Notes under the pieces: generated by a model
The model's input: the letters and a program-made list of their open reading frames with translations, nothing else
What the model was told of the DNA's origin: nothing
The model's database searches: none
Program-made: the position numbers and the translations under genes
In this document: in pieces, positions 53,351-62,980 of the stretch
Numbering within the stretch: position 1 is the stretch's first letter
Layout: every line of letters starts with the position of its first letter
Source: Halopelagius fulvigenes
GTDB lineage: Archaea > Halobacteriota > Halobacteria > Halobacteriales > Haloferacaceae
DNA: 64,000 nt
NCBI RefSeq assembly: GCF_042662625.1
Contig: NZ_JBHSXH010000011.1
Location: 1-64,000, forward strand
Reading direction: 5' to 3'

Positions 53351-53445
53351 CCATGGCATCAAAAACCGATAGTACCCGCGACGGGCCAGGAGACGAGACA
53401 GGACTATCGGCTGAGATACGTCGAAGGGTCTCCCCCTCTCAGTAG
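53347..53445 (+). CDS. Possible 32-residue protein coupled to the zinc ribbon
   Basis: ATG 53347 overlaps the preceding TGA in an ATGA; ATG 53353 is an alternative. Charged, no family recognised. The coupling is the main support, so it may be spurious. Confidence 0.3.
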   Translation: MTMASKTDSTRDGPGDETGLSAEIRRRVSPSQ

Positions 53446-53488
53446 AGGTTAGAATCGCCCTGAGTAATCGGTTGAGGGTAGAGATGCA

Positions 53489-54460
53489 TTACTTCTCCAC
53501 TGGTTCGGGGTCGTATTCTGAGCCTACACAGACGGTAAGTGCATTTGAACAGACATGTAGCACCAGCCGTTCGTGGGAACTTGGTTCACCATCGAGGCTG
53601 AACTCGATCGGTTCACCGTGTAACTCGTCGATTTCTAGCTGCCTTGCCTGCACATGGGATACGTGCTCGGTATCATGACCGAGCAATCGGTGGGCCACCG
53701 CCTCGATGAGGAGATCGCTCGTAGGCATCTGCTTGACAATCACCACGTCAAAGAGACCGTCCTCCATGTTCGCCTGACCGCCCTGTTTTACGAAGCGGCG
53801 GACGTTTCCGACGAGCGCACACAATGCCTCCCCCGTCCAAGTTGTCTCTTCCCCGTTCGAAACCACAGTAATCTCAATGTTGAGCCCGTCAAATGTCAAA
53901 ACCTCTTGAACGCCGGTGATAACGAATGCCAGTGAACCAAAGCGCTCTTTCAGCTCTCCAGACGTTGCTACGCTCGCATTCGCAAGCAATCCAGCAATAC
54001 AGGACATGACGAACGGCTCATCCCCGGCGAACCCAACATCGATGCGTCGTCGATCCCCGTACTCGAGTACTTCGAACCCCTGTTGGATACCCGTAACCCC
54101 AATGTTCGTTGCAAAGATATTCTTTGTACCTGCTGGGAGGACACCGAGGGTCACCTCGTCAAGTGCATCTGCGTCAACAAGACCTTGGATTACTTCGTGA
54201 AGGGTCCCATCACCTCCAGCGACGGCCAGTAGGTCGACACCATCTGTGACGGCTTCCCGTGTGAGTGCGACCGCATGTCCTTCACGTTCTGTTTCCTTAA
54301 TGTGGTATCCCCAATCCGTCCCAAGACGGCGTACCTTGTCAATATGATCGGCAGTGCCACTCGTCGGGTTAAGGATTAGACAGCGCTTGTTTGCTTCTTG
54401 GCGACCTCTCCTCTTATCCTCCGGTGCGTCGGTGGCTTCTTTTTCTTCATCCTGGTTCAT
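53489..54460 (-). CDS. Diacylglycerol-kinase-family lipid kinase
   Basis: 323 residues from ATG 54460; AAAATATC about 20-26 bases before it supports this start over the longer frame from 54601. The catalytic loop Gly-Gly-Asp-Gly-Thr-Leu-His-Glu-Val, the Asn-Pro-Thr-Ser-Gly opening, and Gly-Thr-Lys-Asn-Ile-Phe-Ala are diagnostic. The C-terminal beta-sandwich contains Asp-Gly-Leu-Phe-Asp-Val and Asp-Gly-Glu-Pro. The enzyme phosphorylates a lipid hydroxyl or a related polyol on the inner membrane face. The start is acidic and charged (Asp-Glu-Glu-Lys). Two membrane-protein genes lie upstream on the same strand. Confidence 0.85.
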   Translation of the reverse strand: MNQDEEKEATDAPEDKRRGRQEANKRCLILNPTSGTADHIDKVRRLGTDWGYHIKETEREGHAVALTREAVTDGVDLLAVAGGDGTLHEVIQGLVDADALDEVTLGVLPAGTKNIFATNIGVTGIQQGFEVLEYGDRRRIDVGFAGDEPFVMSCIAGLLANASVATSGELKERFGSLAFVITGVQEVLTFDGLNIEITVVSNGEETTWTGEALCALVGNVRRFVKQGGQANMEDGLFDVVIVKQMPTSDLLIEAVAHRLLGHDTEHVSHVQARQLEIDELHGEPIEFSLDGEPSSHERLVLHVCSNALTVCVGSEYDPEPVEK

Positions 54461-54604
54461 AGTTGTCTTCGTCAAGATATTTTCACGACCGGAGTCTCTT
54501 TCGCGGGACCCCCTTTGCGGAGCTAATTCGTTATTAGATCTCCGGGGGGAAGGCCCCTCTGTCTTAGATTGGGAACATGGGTTGTCCCTCTGAATAGACA
54601 TATG

Positions 54605-55246
54605 CTACTTACTATTATTAGAGCTGAGCTGTTGTCTGAAGAATACAGCAAGACCACCGAAGTATCCCGTCCCCCAGAACGCCACGAGGACCGCGCCGAC
54701 CGTGTTGAATAACATGTCCGTAACAATGTCGTCGATTCCGTAAACCGTAACCGGAGACGAAACACCGAGAACGCGGGACAGATACGGAACGGCGAATTCG
54801 AATACCTCCCAGAGTACGCCGGACGCGAGGACGAACACGACGATAAACACTGCTCGGAACTCCGACGAGACGTCTATGTCGTCAGAGTGGCACTCAAACG
54901 CCCGGAGCGTTGCGTAGCCAACACCGGCGATGACCGTCGCCGAAATCGTGTGCGTGATCTCATCATACCACGAGTACCTGCTATAGAGGCCGAGTGATCC
55001 GACGCTGTGGAGGAAGATAGCCACAGTAATCCAGAGGACAAGTCCGACGTCCATCGTGTAACCGTATTCCCGGCGCAGCAACGCTGGAAGGAACGTCACT
55101 GCCAGTGCGAGGCCTCCGTTGACAGCCATCCCCAGCTGGTACGTCGCCAGCCCGTAGACCAGGAGACCAGATAATGTGAGCTGCATCGCTCGCACGAGTA
55201 GCCGCTCTTGGCGGTCAGAGAGGTGGAGTACATCACCGAGCGTCAT
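54605..55246 (-). CDS. DUF2238 (YjdF-like) membrane protein
   Basis: 213 residues with six predicted membrane helices. The signature His-Thr-Ile-Ser-Ala near residue 98, Gly-Val-Leu-Trp-Glu-Val-Phe-Glu-Phe near residue 142 and Asp-Asp-Ile-Val-Thr-Asp-Met near residue 172 are family marks with conserved polar residues in the membrane. Function unknown. Its start overlaps the end of the next gene upstream in an ATGA. Confidence 0.8.
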   Translation of the reverse strand: MTLGDVLHLSDRQERLLVRAMQLTLSGLLVYGLATYQLGMAVNGGLALAVTFLPALLRREYGYTMDVGLVLWITVAIFLHSVGSLGLYSRYSWYDEITHTISATVIAGVGYATLRAFECHSDDIDVSSEFRAVFIVVFVLASGVLWEVFEFAVPYLSRVLGVSSPVTVYGIDDIVTDMLFNTVGAVLVAFWGTGYFGGLAVFFRQQLSSNNSK

Positions 55247-55866
55247 GATGACCCTCTCGCATCGACCGACTGTTCAGCCGCCCCAGCCGGGGAAAATCGC
55301 TCGAAGTACCGCTCGAAGATTCCTCCCTCGACGAGCCCGACGGCTGTCACGATAACGAAGTCCCACTGAAGTTCGGTCTGCGAGCGCAAGAGCTTCGTGC
55401 CCAACCACATATCTGAGTAGAACTGTGCAACTGTCCACAGCCCCTGAATCGCCATCGTAGTTAACACGGCAAATCCAACGGCAAAACGTCGACTCATCTC
55501 AACCGATGTGAATGCATCTAGTTCGACGACGACGACGAGTGCAAGCGTCGCGATAGCGACGTAACCTGCAATTTCTGGGTATACACCAACCGACCGGACG
55601 AGGACGGCGACGGCGGCGAAGAGGGGGAGCGGCCATGGGACGATGACCGTCCATTCACCAGTCGAGAATGCTGGCACCGCCACTACAGCGGCGATGAAGA
55701 GGGCAAACCCACCCCAGAGGATGGCATTCGTGAGGAGGCTCTCGACTGATCCGAGAACCACGACGCCCGTAGATGCCCACCCGAGAATTGCGTTCGGCCG
55801 TTCGTGGTGTACGAGTCCATCAGGTAGCGCCACGTGACAAATATGTGTGTCAATGCCATAAGGCAT
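55243..55866 (-). CDS. Six-helix membrane protein coupled to the DUF2238 gene
   Basis: 207 residues from ATG 55866. About five or six hydrophobic segments are followed by a charged end. No family recognised with certainty; its size and pairing suggest a membrane partner of the DUF2238 protein. A four-base overlap with the next gene shows translational coupling. Confidence 0.65.
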   Translation of the reverse strand: MPYGIDTHICHVALPDGLVHHERPNAILGWASTGVVVLGSVESLLTNAILWGGFALFIAAVVAVPAFSTGEWTVIVPWPLPLFAAVAVLVRSVGVYPEIAGYVAIATLALVVVVELDAFTSVEMSRRFAVGFAVLTTMAIQGLWTVAQFYSDMWLGTKLLRSQTELQWDFVIVTAVGLVEGGIFERYFERFSPAGAAEQSVDARGSS

Positions 55867-56022
55867 GCTGGCCCTGTATTGACTGTTCTCAATCCGATCA
55901 GGGATAGGATACACCCCCGGCCGAAAGGGAACTCTACGACCAGTGCACCACACTTCAAAAATCTCGGAGGCGCCCACGTTATTACCTGAGATGGTGCACC
56001 CTCGGAAAACGGCGAGTGGAGA

Positions 56023-56871
56023 TTAGAAGAATCCGTCGTCGAGGTCGTCTTGATTGACCCGGTCAAGGTCCACCGTGAGAAGGGCCCCTTCAGGGTCCGT
56101 AACGTCGAACTCGTTACGCATCACGTACACAGCATCAGGTTCGAACTCGCCATCATGAGCGGTGTAGATGGGGAACTCGTCGTTCGTATTGAGGTACTCC
56201 GCGTGTCGGGTATTGTACGCCGAGAAGATGTCTGAACCTTGCACTTGCTGGCGCGGAGTCCACTCCAAGACGTCGCTCGTAATCTGGACGAGCGAACCGG
56301 GGTAGAAGTTGCCCGCGCGGACCAACGCTTTGCCCCCACCGTCGACGATTTCAAAGTCCTCGTTAGGGTCAAGTTGGCCGTCATCCTCGGAGATCAGCAC
56401 GTCATCCTCCGAGACCGGCTCGAAGGAGACGGAGATGACGCCCTCGTCGTTTGTCTCGTCTGCGAACAACGAGAAGTTCGTCTGAAGTTCGTACACGGTC
56501 CCTTCCTGAATTTCGGCGTCGTGAGCGGGGAAGAAGTACACTTCCTCGTTGGTGTTTAGATACTGAATACGTCGGGTATTGTACTCACTCCAGATGTCTC
56601 CTTGTTCTACACCTTCGACGTCCGGGTTCTGTTCGAGGACCGGCGATACGACGCGGAACTGAGCGCCCGGTCGGAATTCATCGTTGAACATGAGCGCCTT
56701 GCCGCCATCGCCCACGTCACCACTGGTTCCGGTTGTCGTACCAGTTCCGTTCGTCGTCCCCGTCTCTTGCGCTGTTGCACTCCCAGTAAGTCCAACTGCG
56801 AGTGCGCCAGAGGTCAGTGCACTCTTCTTCATGAAGTCTCGTCGGGACTCTCGATGTGAGTTCTCTTCCAT
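56023..56871 (-). CDS. Tat-exported protein with a tandem duplicated domain
   Basis: 282 residues from ATG 56871 (ATG 56895 is possible). The signal has Ser-Arg-Arg-Asp-Phe-Met-Lys-Lys, a hydrophobic stretch and Ala-Thr-Ala-Gln. A Gly/Thr-rich linker follows, then two copies of a domain of about 95 residues. Each begins Gly-Gly-Lys-Ala-Leu, contains Tyr-Asn-Thr-Arg and Tyr-Leu-Asn-Thr-Asn, and ends in a beta strand. The copies differ widely, so the duplication is old. It acts outside the cell. Function unknown. Confidence 0.75.
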   Translation of the reverse strand: MEENSHRESRRDFMKKSALTSGALAVGLTGSATAQETGTTNGTGTTTGTSGDVGDGGKALMFNDEFRPGAQFRVVSPVLEQNPDVEGVEQGDIWSEYNTRRIQYLNTNEEVYFFPAHDAEIQEGTVYELQTNFSLFADETNDEGVISVSFEPVSEDDVLISEDDGQLDPNEDFEIVDGGGKALVRAGNFYPGSLVQITSDVLEWTPRQQVQGSDIFSAYNTRHAEYLNTNDEFPIYTAHDGEFEPDAVYVMRNEFDVTDPEGALLTVDLDRVNQDDLDDGFF

Positions 56872-57030
56872 AGGTAGGTATATGTGGCCTGACATAGGTA
56901 AGTCCCCTGGGGAACCATTGAAAGCCCCGGGAAGAAACGGACGACCGCCGGGTCAAGATTAATATACACCCCTACCTATCAAATATCACGCAGAAATATT
57001 TGATCTCCAGAGTTGTCATCGCTAATGCTG

Positions 57031-57120
57031 CTATACGACCGTATCACTGAAAATGACAACGAGGAACATCAGTACCAAGACCAGTACCATGACGAGGATG
57101 AGGACGGACTCTCGACTCAT
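57031..57120 (-). CDS. Possible 29-residue single-helix membrane peptide
   Basis: ATG 57120 to the stop at 57031. Almost the whole peptide is one hydrophobic helix (Leu, Val, Met, Phe), ending Ser-Asp-Thr. The longer frame upstream is not hydrophobic and unlikely. No other support. Confidence 0.3.
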   Translation of the reverse strand: MSRESVLILVMVLVLVLMFLVVIFSDTVV

Positions 57121-57325
57121 GGTTAACTTCCGGGAGGATGCCGACACCGCTGCACTTCCCACTTCTGTGTCTTCCCGAAACAGGAGTGAATCAGAGTGTG
57201 ATATGACATTGGTTAACAACACAAACTAGAGCCCCATAAACCGTTGTTTTACTCATAGAACAACTCACGATACTGTCGTCTCCATGTTCGCTGAACATTT
57301 CCCTCTTGGAACTAAATGATGAGTT

Positions 57326-58417
57326 ATGCAGATGAACTCATTAGAATTAGGTGTACGCCTCATCGCCGGTGTGGCACTTATCCTAACGAACGGTTTCTTC
57401 GTCGCTATCGAGTTTGCATTGACACGAGCACGTCAGTTTACCGAGGAAGAGTTCGTCAGTAACGGTCGTACAGCACTACAACGAGCGTGGGAGATGACCA
57501 ACAATCTGGAGATCTACCTCACTACCTGCCAAGTAGGGATTACGGCGTCTAGTATTGCAGTCGGAATCGTCGCTGAACCTGCGTTGGCGGCCCTCTTTGA
57601 ACCGCTCTTCGCTAATACGGTGTTTGCTTCTGTCGGGGCAGGCGCTATCATCGCGTTCCTCATTATTAACCTCGTCCACCTGACTCACGGTGAGCAGACG
57701 CCGACCTACCTTGGCGTCGAACGCTCGCGGATGGTTTGCAGGTACGGTGCAGGGCCGTTGTACTGGTTCAACTGGCTTATCTCGCCGCTGATCACGCTTG
57801 GCGACTGGATTGCCAAAGGGACACTCAAACTCTTCGGTATCGAGATGACCGGTGCATGGCTCGAAACAGAAGAAGACGTCATCGAATCTCGAGCAGATCT
57901 CCGAAACCGACTTGGATCCGTTCTTGACGAGGGAGATCTATCCAAGGAACGCCGCGATGAGGTGATGAGTGCATTCTATATTGGAGAACGATCGGTTCGA
58001 GAAGAGATGGTTCCGCGTGACGAGATCGTCACTTTGTCCACGGAGGCCGATTCCGAGGAGAACATACGTCGGATGGAAGAGAACCCACATACCCGCTATC
58101 CCTTGGTTGGGAAGGACATGACAGACTTCTACGGCATCATCTACTCTCCGATACTAGCTAAGCATTATGATCAACTAGTCCAAGGGGAGGTTAACTTCAC
58201 AGAATTATCTGCACCTCCTATGACAATGTCACCTGATGTTGACGTGAGTGATGCTATTGACCAGTTTCAAGCGGAGAATCAGGAGCTCGCACTCGTCATT
58301 GAGAATGGTGATGTCATCGGAATGGTAACCGTAACTGATCTCGTCGAGTTCGTGATAGGCGACATTGAAGACCCAGTAGACAGGGAGTCAGATACCTCGG
58401 TCGTCTCTGACCGATAG
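57326..58417 (+). CDS. CNNM/CorC-type transporter: DUF21 membrane domain with CBS pair
   Basis: 363 residues. Residues 1-170 are the DUF21 (CNNM) transmembrane domain, with Asn-Gly-Phe-Phe-Val-Ala-Ile-Glu-Phe-Ala-Leu in helix 1 and Gln-Val-Gly-Ile-Thr-Ala-Ser-Ser in helix 2. Residues 215-350 are a CBS pair. These proteins transport or sense Mg2+ and bind nucleotides through CBS. The C-terminal CorC domain of longer bacterial versions is missing, which is normal for many archaeal forms. It stands alone on the plus strand. Confidence 0.85.
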   Translation: MQMNSLELGVRLIAGVALILTNGFFVAIEFALTRARQFTEEEFVSNGRTALQRAWEMTNNLEIYLTTCQVGITASSIAVGIVAEPALAALFEPLFANTVFASVGAGAIIAFLIINLVHLTHGEQTPTYLGVERSRMVCRYGAGPLYWFNWLISPLITLGDWIAKGTLKLFGIEMTGAWLETEEDVIESRADLRNRLGSVLDEGDLSKERRDEVMSAFYIGERSVREEMVPRDEIVTLSTEADSEENIRRMEENPHTRYPLVGKDMTDFYGIIYSPILAKHYDQLVQGEVNFTELSAPPMTMSPDVDVSDAIDQFQAENQELALVIENGDVIGMVTVTDLVEFVIGDIEDPVDRESDTSVVSDR

Positions 58418-58446
58418 GCTGCAGCTGCAAGGGTGTAGTAAGTGCC

Positions 58447-58794
58447 TCACTTCGGCGAACCCATCTCTCGGAATCTCTCTACTGTTTCCAGAGCCTCAGT
58501 CGGAACCACGCGCTGGTCCTCAGGACAATACTTGAGAACGCCCACGTCGTCTAACATCGGCAGGGAGTTGTGGTGGAGTTTCACCTTCGTGCGTTTGATC
58601 TCTTGCTCGGCTATCGTCTCTCGCTCGACGCTCTGTCTCTCTGCGGCGACCCACCGTGCAAGAGACGAGAGGGTAACCGAGCGGTCTGTTGCTGCGAGGA
58701 CCCTGACGACGGCCTGTCGATGTCCGGTGCTCAAGACCGCGAAGTAGTCGTCGATTGACTGCCCGGACAAAGTACCGTTTTGTGTAACTGCCAT
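58447..58794 (-). CDS. ArsR-like winged-helix protein (DUF7344 type)
   Basis: 115 residues from ATG 58794; TATA-like CACTTAACAG lies about 30 bases before it. The winged-helix layout (Val-Leu-Ser-Thr-Gly-His-Arg-Gln-Ala-Val, Ser-Leu-Ala-Arg-Trp-Val-Ala-Ala-Glu, then Leu-His-His-Asn-Ser-Leu-Pro-Met-Leu) is that of haloarchaeal DUF7344 regulators. It is convergent with the CNNM gene. Target unknown. Confidence 0.75.
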   Translation of the reverse strand: MAVTQNGTLSGQSIDDYFAVLSTGHRQAVVRVLAATDRSVTLSSLARWVAAERQSVERETIAEQEIKRTKVKLHHNSLPMLDDVGVLKYCPEDQRVVPTEALETVERFREMGSPK

Positions 58795-59037
58795 TTGCTG
58801 ATTTTTGGAATCTCTTCCACTGTTAAGTGCTTTGTTATCACGACTTTGTGGATCAAGAACTGTTATCATCCTATCTAACTGAATGGGGACGATGAGCGGA
58901 CAGAGAGGCATCCTCCTTCCTCCGTCGTCACGTGGTCGTGAGGGTGATCGACCATAGCGAGGATGATGTTGACGAGGAAGGATCCACGCGACGTCCTTCC
59001 GTTGTACAGAAGGTTGAGACACTCCCCGGGAGTGCAT

Positions 59038-59549
59038 GAGGGTGCCCGTCGACGTCGTCCGTTAAGATTCATCCTTGACGAACTCGTCTCGGTCAGGATG
59101 TTCAAGCCCAGCGCGAACGACCTCCTCGAAGAAGTGCCGGTGTTTCTCGACTTTCTCCTCTCATGTGGAAATAGAGGGATATAGACCACCTGTTCTTGAG
59201 CGTATAAGGCGTGCGTGGTGTATCGGCTCATCCAATGTCTTCTGCACTGGTAGAAGAGCGGGATATCACACTTTGAACGTCGCTTGATTCTTCTCGAGCG
59301 TGATGGCGGACTCCATGGCCGTCACGCTACAGTCGAAGTCAGCTGCTTCGTCAAAGTACGCAAAGATCCAAGCGATATCGCCTGTCCATTCGTCAGGGAG
59401 GTTAAAGAGTGTACTCTCACGGGGGGAGGTCTGAATACAACTGTTCAAGCGTAATATCGACGACTTTTGCACTCCCGGTTCCACCGACGAGTCCGAAAAG
59501 AAAGGGATAAGGACCGAGTCGAAGGGAAACCCTCCGGGGGCTCGGTTAG
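59038..59549. other. Intergenic stretch with decayed pieces
   Basis: A minus-strand segment near 59065-59160 reads as about 32 protein-like codons ending in TAA (Glu-Phe-Val-Lys-Asp-Glu-Ser), preceded by a stop, and 59266-59484 has another short frame. I recognise neither. Both could be relics of genes displaced from beside the S-layer gene. Confidence 0.35.
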
Positions 59550-61889
59550 TTAGTCGCGGCGGACGGCGAAGAGCGCCGCAGCGAGGAGCGCGATGACTGC
59601 AACGACCACGCCGAATCCGGGCGTGCTCGTGTCAGTTCCCGTCTGCTCTGCGGTCGTGGTCTCGCCGGTCGACGTCGTCGCCGGGGCCGTCGTCGTGGCC
59701 GACGTGTCGGTCGTCGCCGTTTCGTTCGGGCCCTGCGTCGTGACCGTACCGTTGTCCGTCACGGTTTCGGTCGTGTTGTTCGCACCTTCGACGACGTTGC
59801 CCTTGACCTCCGTGACGTCGCCAGCGGCGCCACCGGTGACGCGGACGGTGAACTTGTCGCCGACGTTCTGGTTGCTGAAGTCGAAGTCAGCAGAGAACGT
59901 GTTGTTCTCAGAGACGTAGACCGTCGCCGTCTTTAGGAAGCTCGGACTCGTGTCCTCCGAGCTGCGGACGCGGATCTGGAGTTCCGTGCCCGGTGCGACG
60001 TTGGATTCGCCTTCGATGGTCTGGCTCGCAGCGTTCGAGACGTTGACGGGTTCGTCAAGCGAGTGCTTGGCTTCAACGAGCTCGAAGTCGGTCTCAACGG
60101 ACTGCTGGGAGTCGGCGAGGTTGCTCTCGTCCTTGACGGTGAAGTTGGCCGTGAGGCCGTCACCAGCGCCGTAGTCGACAGAGGAACCGTTGACCTCGCG
60201 GATAGCCTCAACACTGCTGTTGGAGCCGGTGTCGAACACGATAAAGTACGTGTCGTTCTCGGCATCAGCAATGACGTTCGTGTTCTCGGAGGTCAGGTCG
60301 AGCCAGAACGCGTCGCCGTTCGCGGGAGCCGTGGTCTGATTCACCGAGAACTTGAACTGCTCGTTGCCGAGGAAGTTACCGTTGGCCTCGTAGACACCAC
60401 CGAGACCGGAGGCGTTGACCTGCGTGATGACGCGGTCGCCGTTAGCGATTTCGCTGTCCTGCGTGACGTTGCCGTTCGCGAGCGCCTCGTTGAGCGCGTC
60501 AATGTCGCTGAGGTTCGTACCGTCGGACGCCGTCCACGTGGTGACAGCGTTCGTGCTGCGCTCTTCGAGGGTGAGCGTCGCGACGTTCTGGGGGTTGGAT
60601 GCGCCCTTCGTGCGGATTTCGAGGTCGTAGTCGCCCGCGTCGAGGAGCGAGCCGACGTCGGTGTTAATGCTCAAGTCGACGACGGAATCGTCAGAGTTCT
60701 CGACGGTGAAGACGTCACCGCTGACGCCATCGGTCGCCGTCCAGGTGTTGAAGAGGAGCGTGACCTTACCGTCGTTGTTACCGTCTTCGACCGTCACGTT
60801 AGCGTGGAAACCGGCGTCCTCGCTACCGATGTCGATGACGGCTTGTTCGGTGTTCGAGAGCATGACAGGAATCTCGACGATGTCACCGCGCTGCTGCGAG
60901 ATGACAGATGCGTTGAAGTTAGCCTTGCTCTTGCCGGCCTTCTTGACGTTGACCGTCGAGGACTTGGCCGTCACACCGCTGTCGAGGTCCGTTGCCTTCA
61001 CCGTGTAGCTACCAGCGCCGACGCTGGAGAACGAGAAGTCGTACTGACCCTGGCCGTTGAGGCTCTCACCAGTGATGTTGGCAACTTCCTCACCGTCGCT
61101 GTCGAGCAGCTGCAGCTTGACGTCACGGTTGCCAGCGTTAGCCGAGACCGTACCGTCGACGGTGCCGTCCGTCGTGATGTTCTGACTGTCGAGTGTAACG
61201 TTTAGACCGAGGTCGCGAACGGTGGTGGTTGCGGACGCGCCCTCAAACTCGAACTGGTACTCACCAAGCGCGCGGTCCTTCGTGTTGAACACGATGACCG
61301 TGCTGTTGGTACCGGTGTTACGACTGAACGCGTCCGAGTTCTCGTCAGAGGTGGCCGTCACCTCAACGTCCTCGCTGACGTTGGTGGTCTCAACAGCGAC
61401 AAGGGAGCCTTTGTACGAATTACGGTCCGAGTCTGCGTCAACCGTCACAGCAGCGAAGACGACCTTCTTCTTGCCCGCGTTAGCGAGCGATTTGACAGTC
61501 GAACTGTTGTCCTTGATGTCACCAGAGAGCTGGATCTCGAGGTCCTGAGACTTGATCGTCTCATTCGTCTGGATGACAACGCGACCCGGTACGGGCTGCG
61601 TGATGCTGTCATTACCAGCAACGTACTTCGAGGTGACATCCTTGCCGTCGTTCAGGAGAGTGAAGTTCTCCGTCGTCAGGCTCGTGGAGTTAATTTCTTC
61701 GTCAAACGGTACTTCGATAACGCTGCCATCACTATCACTGTTGTAGTGGACAGCGTCGCCCACATATCGGGGGGCACCGGAACCCGCAGCAGTCGCGGAA
61801 CCTGCGAACGCGATGGTGCCGGCGAAGACCGACAGGACCATCAGCGCGGCGAGCGCGACGGCGCGGATCTGCTTTGATTTCTGTGTCAT
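59550..61889 (-). CDS. S-layer glycoprotein with PGF-CTERM anchor
   Basis: 779 residues: a Sec signal peptide (residues 1-34, ending Ala-Thr-Ala-Ala), a long beta-rich ectodomain with many Asn-X-Ser/Thr sites, a Thr-rich stalk at about 715-755 suitable for O-glycosylation, then Pro-Gly-Phe and a hydrophobic helix with a final Arg-Arg. In Haloferax the PGF-CTERM is processed by archaeosortase A and replaced with a lipid anchor. The very low Cys and high Asp content, length and layout fit the major haloarchaeal cell surface glycoprotein. It is monocistronic with its own promoter. Confidence 0.92.
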   Translation of the reverse strand: MTQKSKQIRAVALAALMVLSVFAGTIAFAGSATAAGSGAPRYVGDAVHYNSDSDGSVIEVPFDEEINSTSLTTENFTLLNDGKDVTSKYVAGNDSITQPVPGRVVIQTNETIKSQDLEIQLSGDIKDNSSTVKSLANAGKKKVVFAAVTVDADSDRNSYKGSLVAVETTNVSEDVEVTATSDENSDAFSRNTGTNSTVIVFNTKDRALGEYQFEFEGASATTTVRDLGLNVTLDSQNITTDGTVDGTVSANAGNRDVKLQLLDSDGEEVANITGESLNGQGQYDFSFSSVGAGSYTVKATDLDSGVTAKSSTVNVKKAGKSKANFNASVISQQRGDIVEIPVMLSNTEQAVIDIGSEDAGFHANVTVEDGNNDGKVTLLFNTWTATDGVSGDVFTVENSDDSVVDLSINTDVGSLLDAGDYDLEIRTKGASNPQNVATLTLEERSTNAVTTWTASDGTNLSDIDALNEALANGNVTQDSEIANGDRVITQVNASGLGGVYEANGNFLGNEQFKFSVNQTTAPANGDAFWLDLTSENTNVIADAENDTYFIVFDTGSNSSVEAIREVNGSSVDYGAGDGLTANFTVKDESNLADSQQSVETDFELVEAKHSLDEPVNVSNAASQTIEGESNVAPGTELQIRVRSSEDTSPSFLKTATVYVSENNTFSADFDFSNQNVGDKFTVRVTGGAAGDVTEVKGNVVEGANNTTETVTDNGTVTTQGPNETATTDTSATTTAPATTSTGETTTAEQTGTDTSTPGFGVVVAVIALLAAALFAVRRD

Positions 61890-61923
61890 ATTTATCAGAT
61901 AGGCTATAGGTCGGCAACAGCAA

Positions 61924-61930
61924 CTTTAAG
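61924..61930 (-). promoter_or_regulatory. Probable TATA box of the S-layer gene
   Basis: CTTAAAG on the minus strand, 35-41 bases before ATG 61889, which would give a leader of about 10 bases. Confidence 0.45.
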
Positions 61931-62798
61931 TCGTCCTCGTGGTCCAAACGCCCACCGAAGCGGACTTGGACGACGGTACTCATTCTGTCGCCTTTGGGTA
62001 GGGGTAGTCAAATAACAGAAGCACTACTCAATATATTTTGTGTATTTCACTACAAAATGTCATTTCGTTACACACATGTTTTTGGGCCGTATCTGCCCCT
62101 GTGACTGCTTGAGAAGACGAAAGACAGTCACTCTGAGGTTTATATTTTAGACGGAACTGATGATCTAGTAAGAGTTCTGATATTCCTGCACTCACGTGTG
62201 CGAAAACTGTCGTCTTAGGAGATACTGGATAGTGAGAGAGGGTGTCAATCAATATATTTGTGTTCCCGAGAAAGAGAGGTTTTCAGCGCGGTATTTTCTC
62301 TATGTCGGACGACCTTGTTATACGACATTCCTCCTCCATGAGGCGGGCCGGTTGAGTCACTGGTAATGTGAGCTGTCATCAAAATTTGTATTGATTAGAT
62401 GAGTTGTTTTATTGGTCTATATTCCCTTTTTCGTGAGTATTTCCTCGAACCTTGCGGTTCTCTGTGTTGGGAGGTCACCGTCAGATCGTCTACTAAGAAG
62501 GTATGGGGTCGTTTCCGAGAGCGTCGCATCGGCGAGATGAACACGGTCAGATGTCCACTGCAGCGCATGGGGTTGGCTTTGCGAGAGCACACCCTCTGGT
62601 TGAACACAGTGTCAGCTGTTGCATAGGGTGTTTTTCTGAGAGGGGCATGGAGCCGTTCAGCGACAGTATCCAGAACCTCGCCCGGAGGGTCATCGATTCC
62701 GGGAGTCGCCGCTCTAGAGAGAGGTACGGTTGCCGGACTTCCACCGGTCCCATAGGGTTGTGTTTGTTTTCTGAGCGCGGCCGTGCAGGCAGACAAGA
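61931..62798. other. Long intergenic stretch without a supported gene
   Basis: AT-rich at 62020-62400. A minus-strand frame over 62640-62796 includes Pro-Pro-Gly-Glu-Val-Leu-Asp-Thr-Val-Ala-Glu-Arg-Leu, faintly like the start of DUF2249 proteins common near nitric oxide reductase genes, but it soon loses sense. Confidence 0.35.
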
Positions 62799-62977
62799 CT
62801 ACTCCCCGTGGAGTTCCTGCATGACAAGGAACTTTCGCGCCGCCTCTTCCGCGGTCGTGGTCTCTTCCTCAACCCTGCCTCTTCGAGTGTCGGCTTTCCC
62901 TTTTGCTCAAGCAGAGGCACGTCGAATCCGGCCGAGCGAAGGACGGCGACTGACCGGCGAAAGTCCGTGCCGATCAC
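62799..62977 (-). pseudogene. Small gene downstream of the nitric oxide reductase, frameshifted
   Basis: GTG 62977 lies three bases after the reductase stop and opens Ile-Gly-Thr-Asp-Phe-Arg-Arg ... Phe-Asp-Val-Pro-Leu-Leu-Glu-Gln. Near 62905 the protein-like sequence moves to the next frame (Ala-Asp-Thr-Arg-Arg-Gly-Arg-Val-Glu-Glu-Glu ... Val-Met-Gln-Glu-Leu) and ends at TAG 62799. The intact product would have about 59 residues. Family not recognised. Confidence 0.45.
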
Positions 62978-62980
62978 TGA

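Noticed and set aside
60063..61205. A 380-codon open frame on the plus strand inside the S-layer gene
   Set aside because: It is antisense to the S-layer coding sequence; high GC at third positions keeps the opposite frame open. The product has no recognisable domain and is full of Val, Asp and Arg repeats typical of such shadows.
62640..62796. A possible DUF2249 gene
   Set aside because: Only about a dozen residues resemble the family start; the rest does not fit in any frame.
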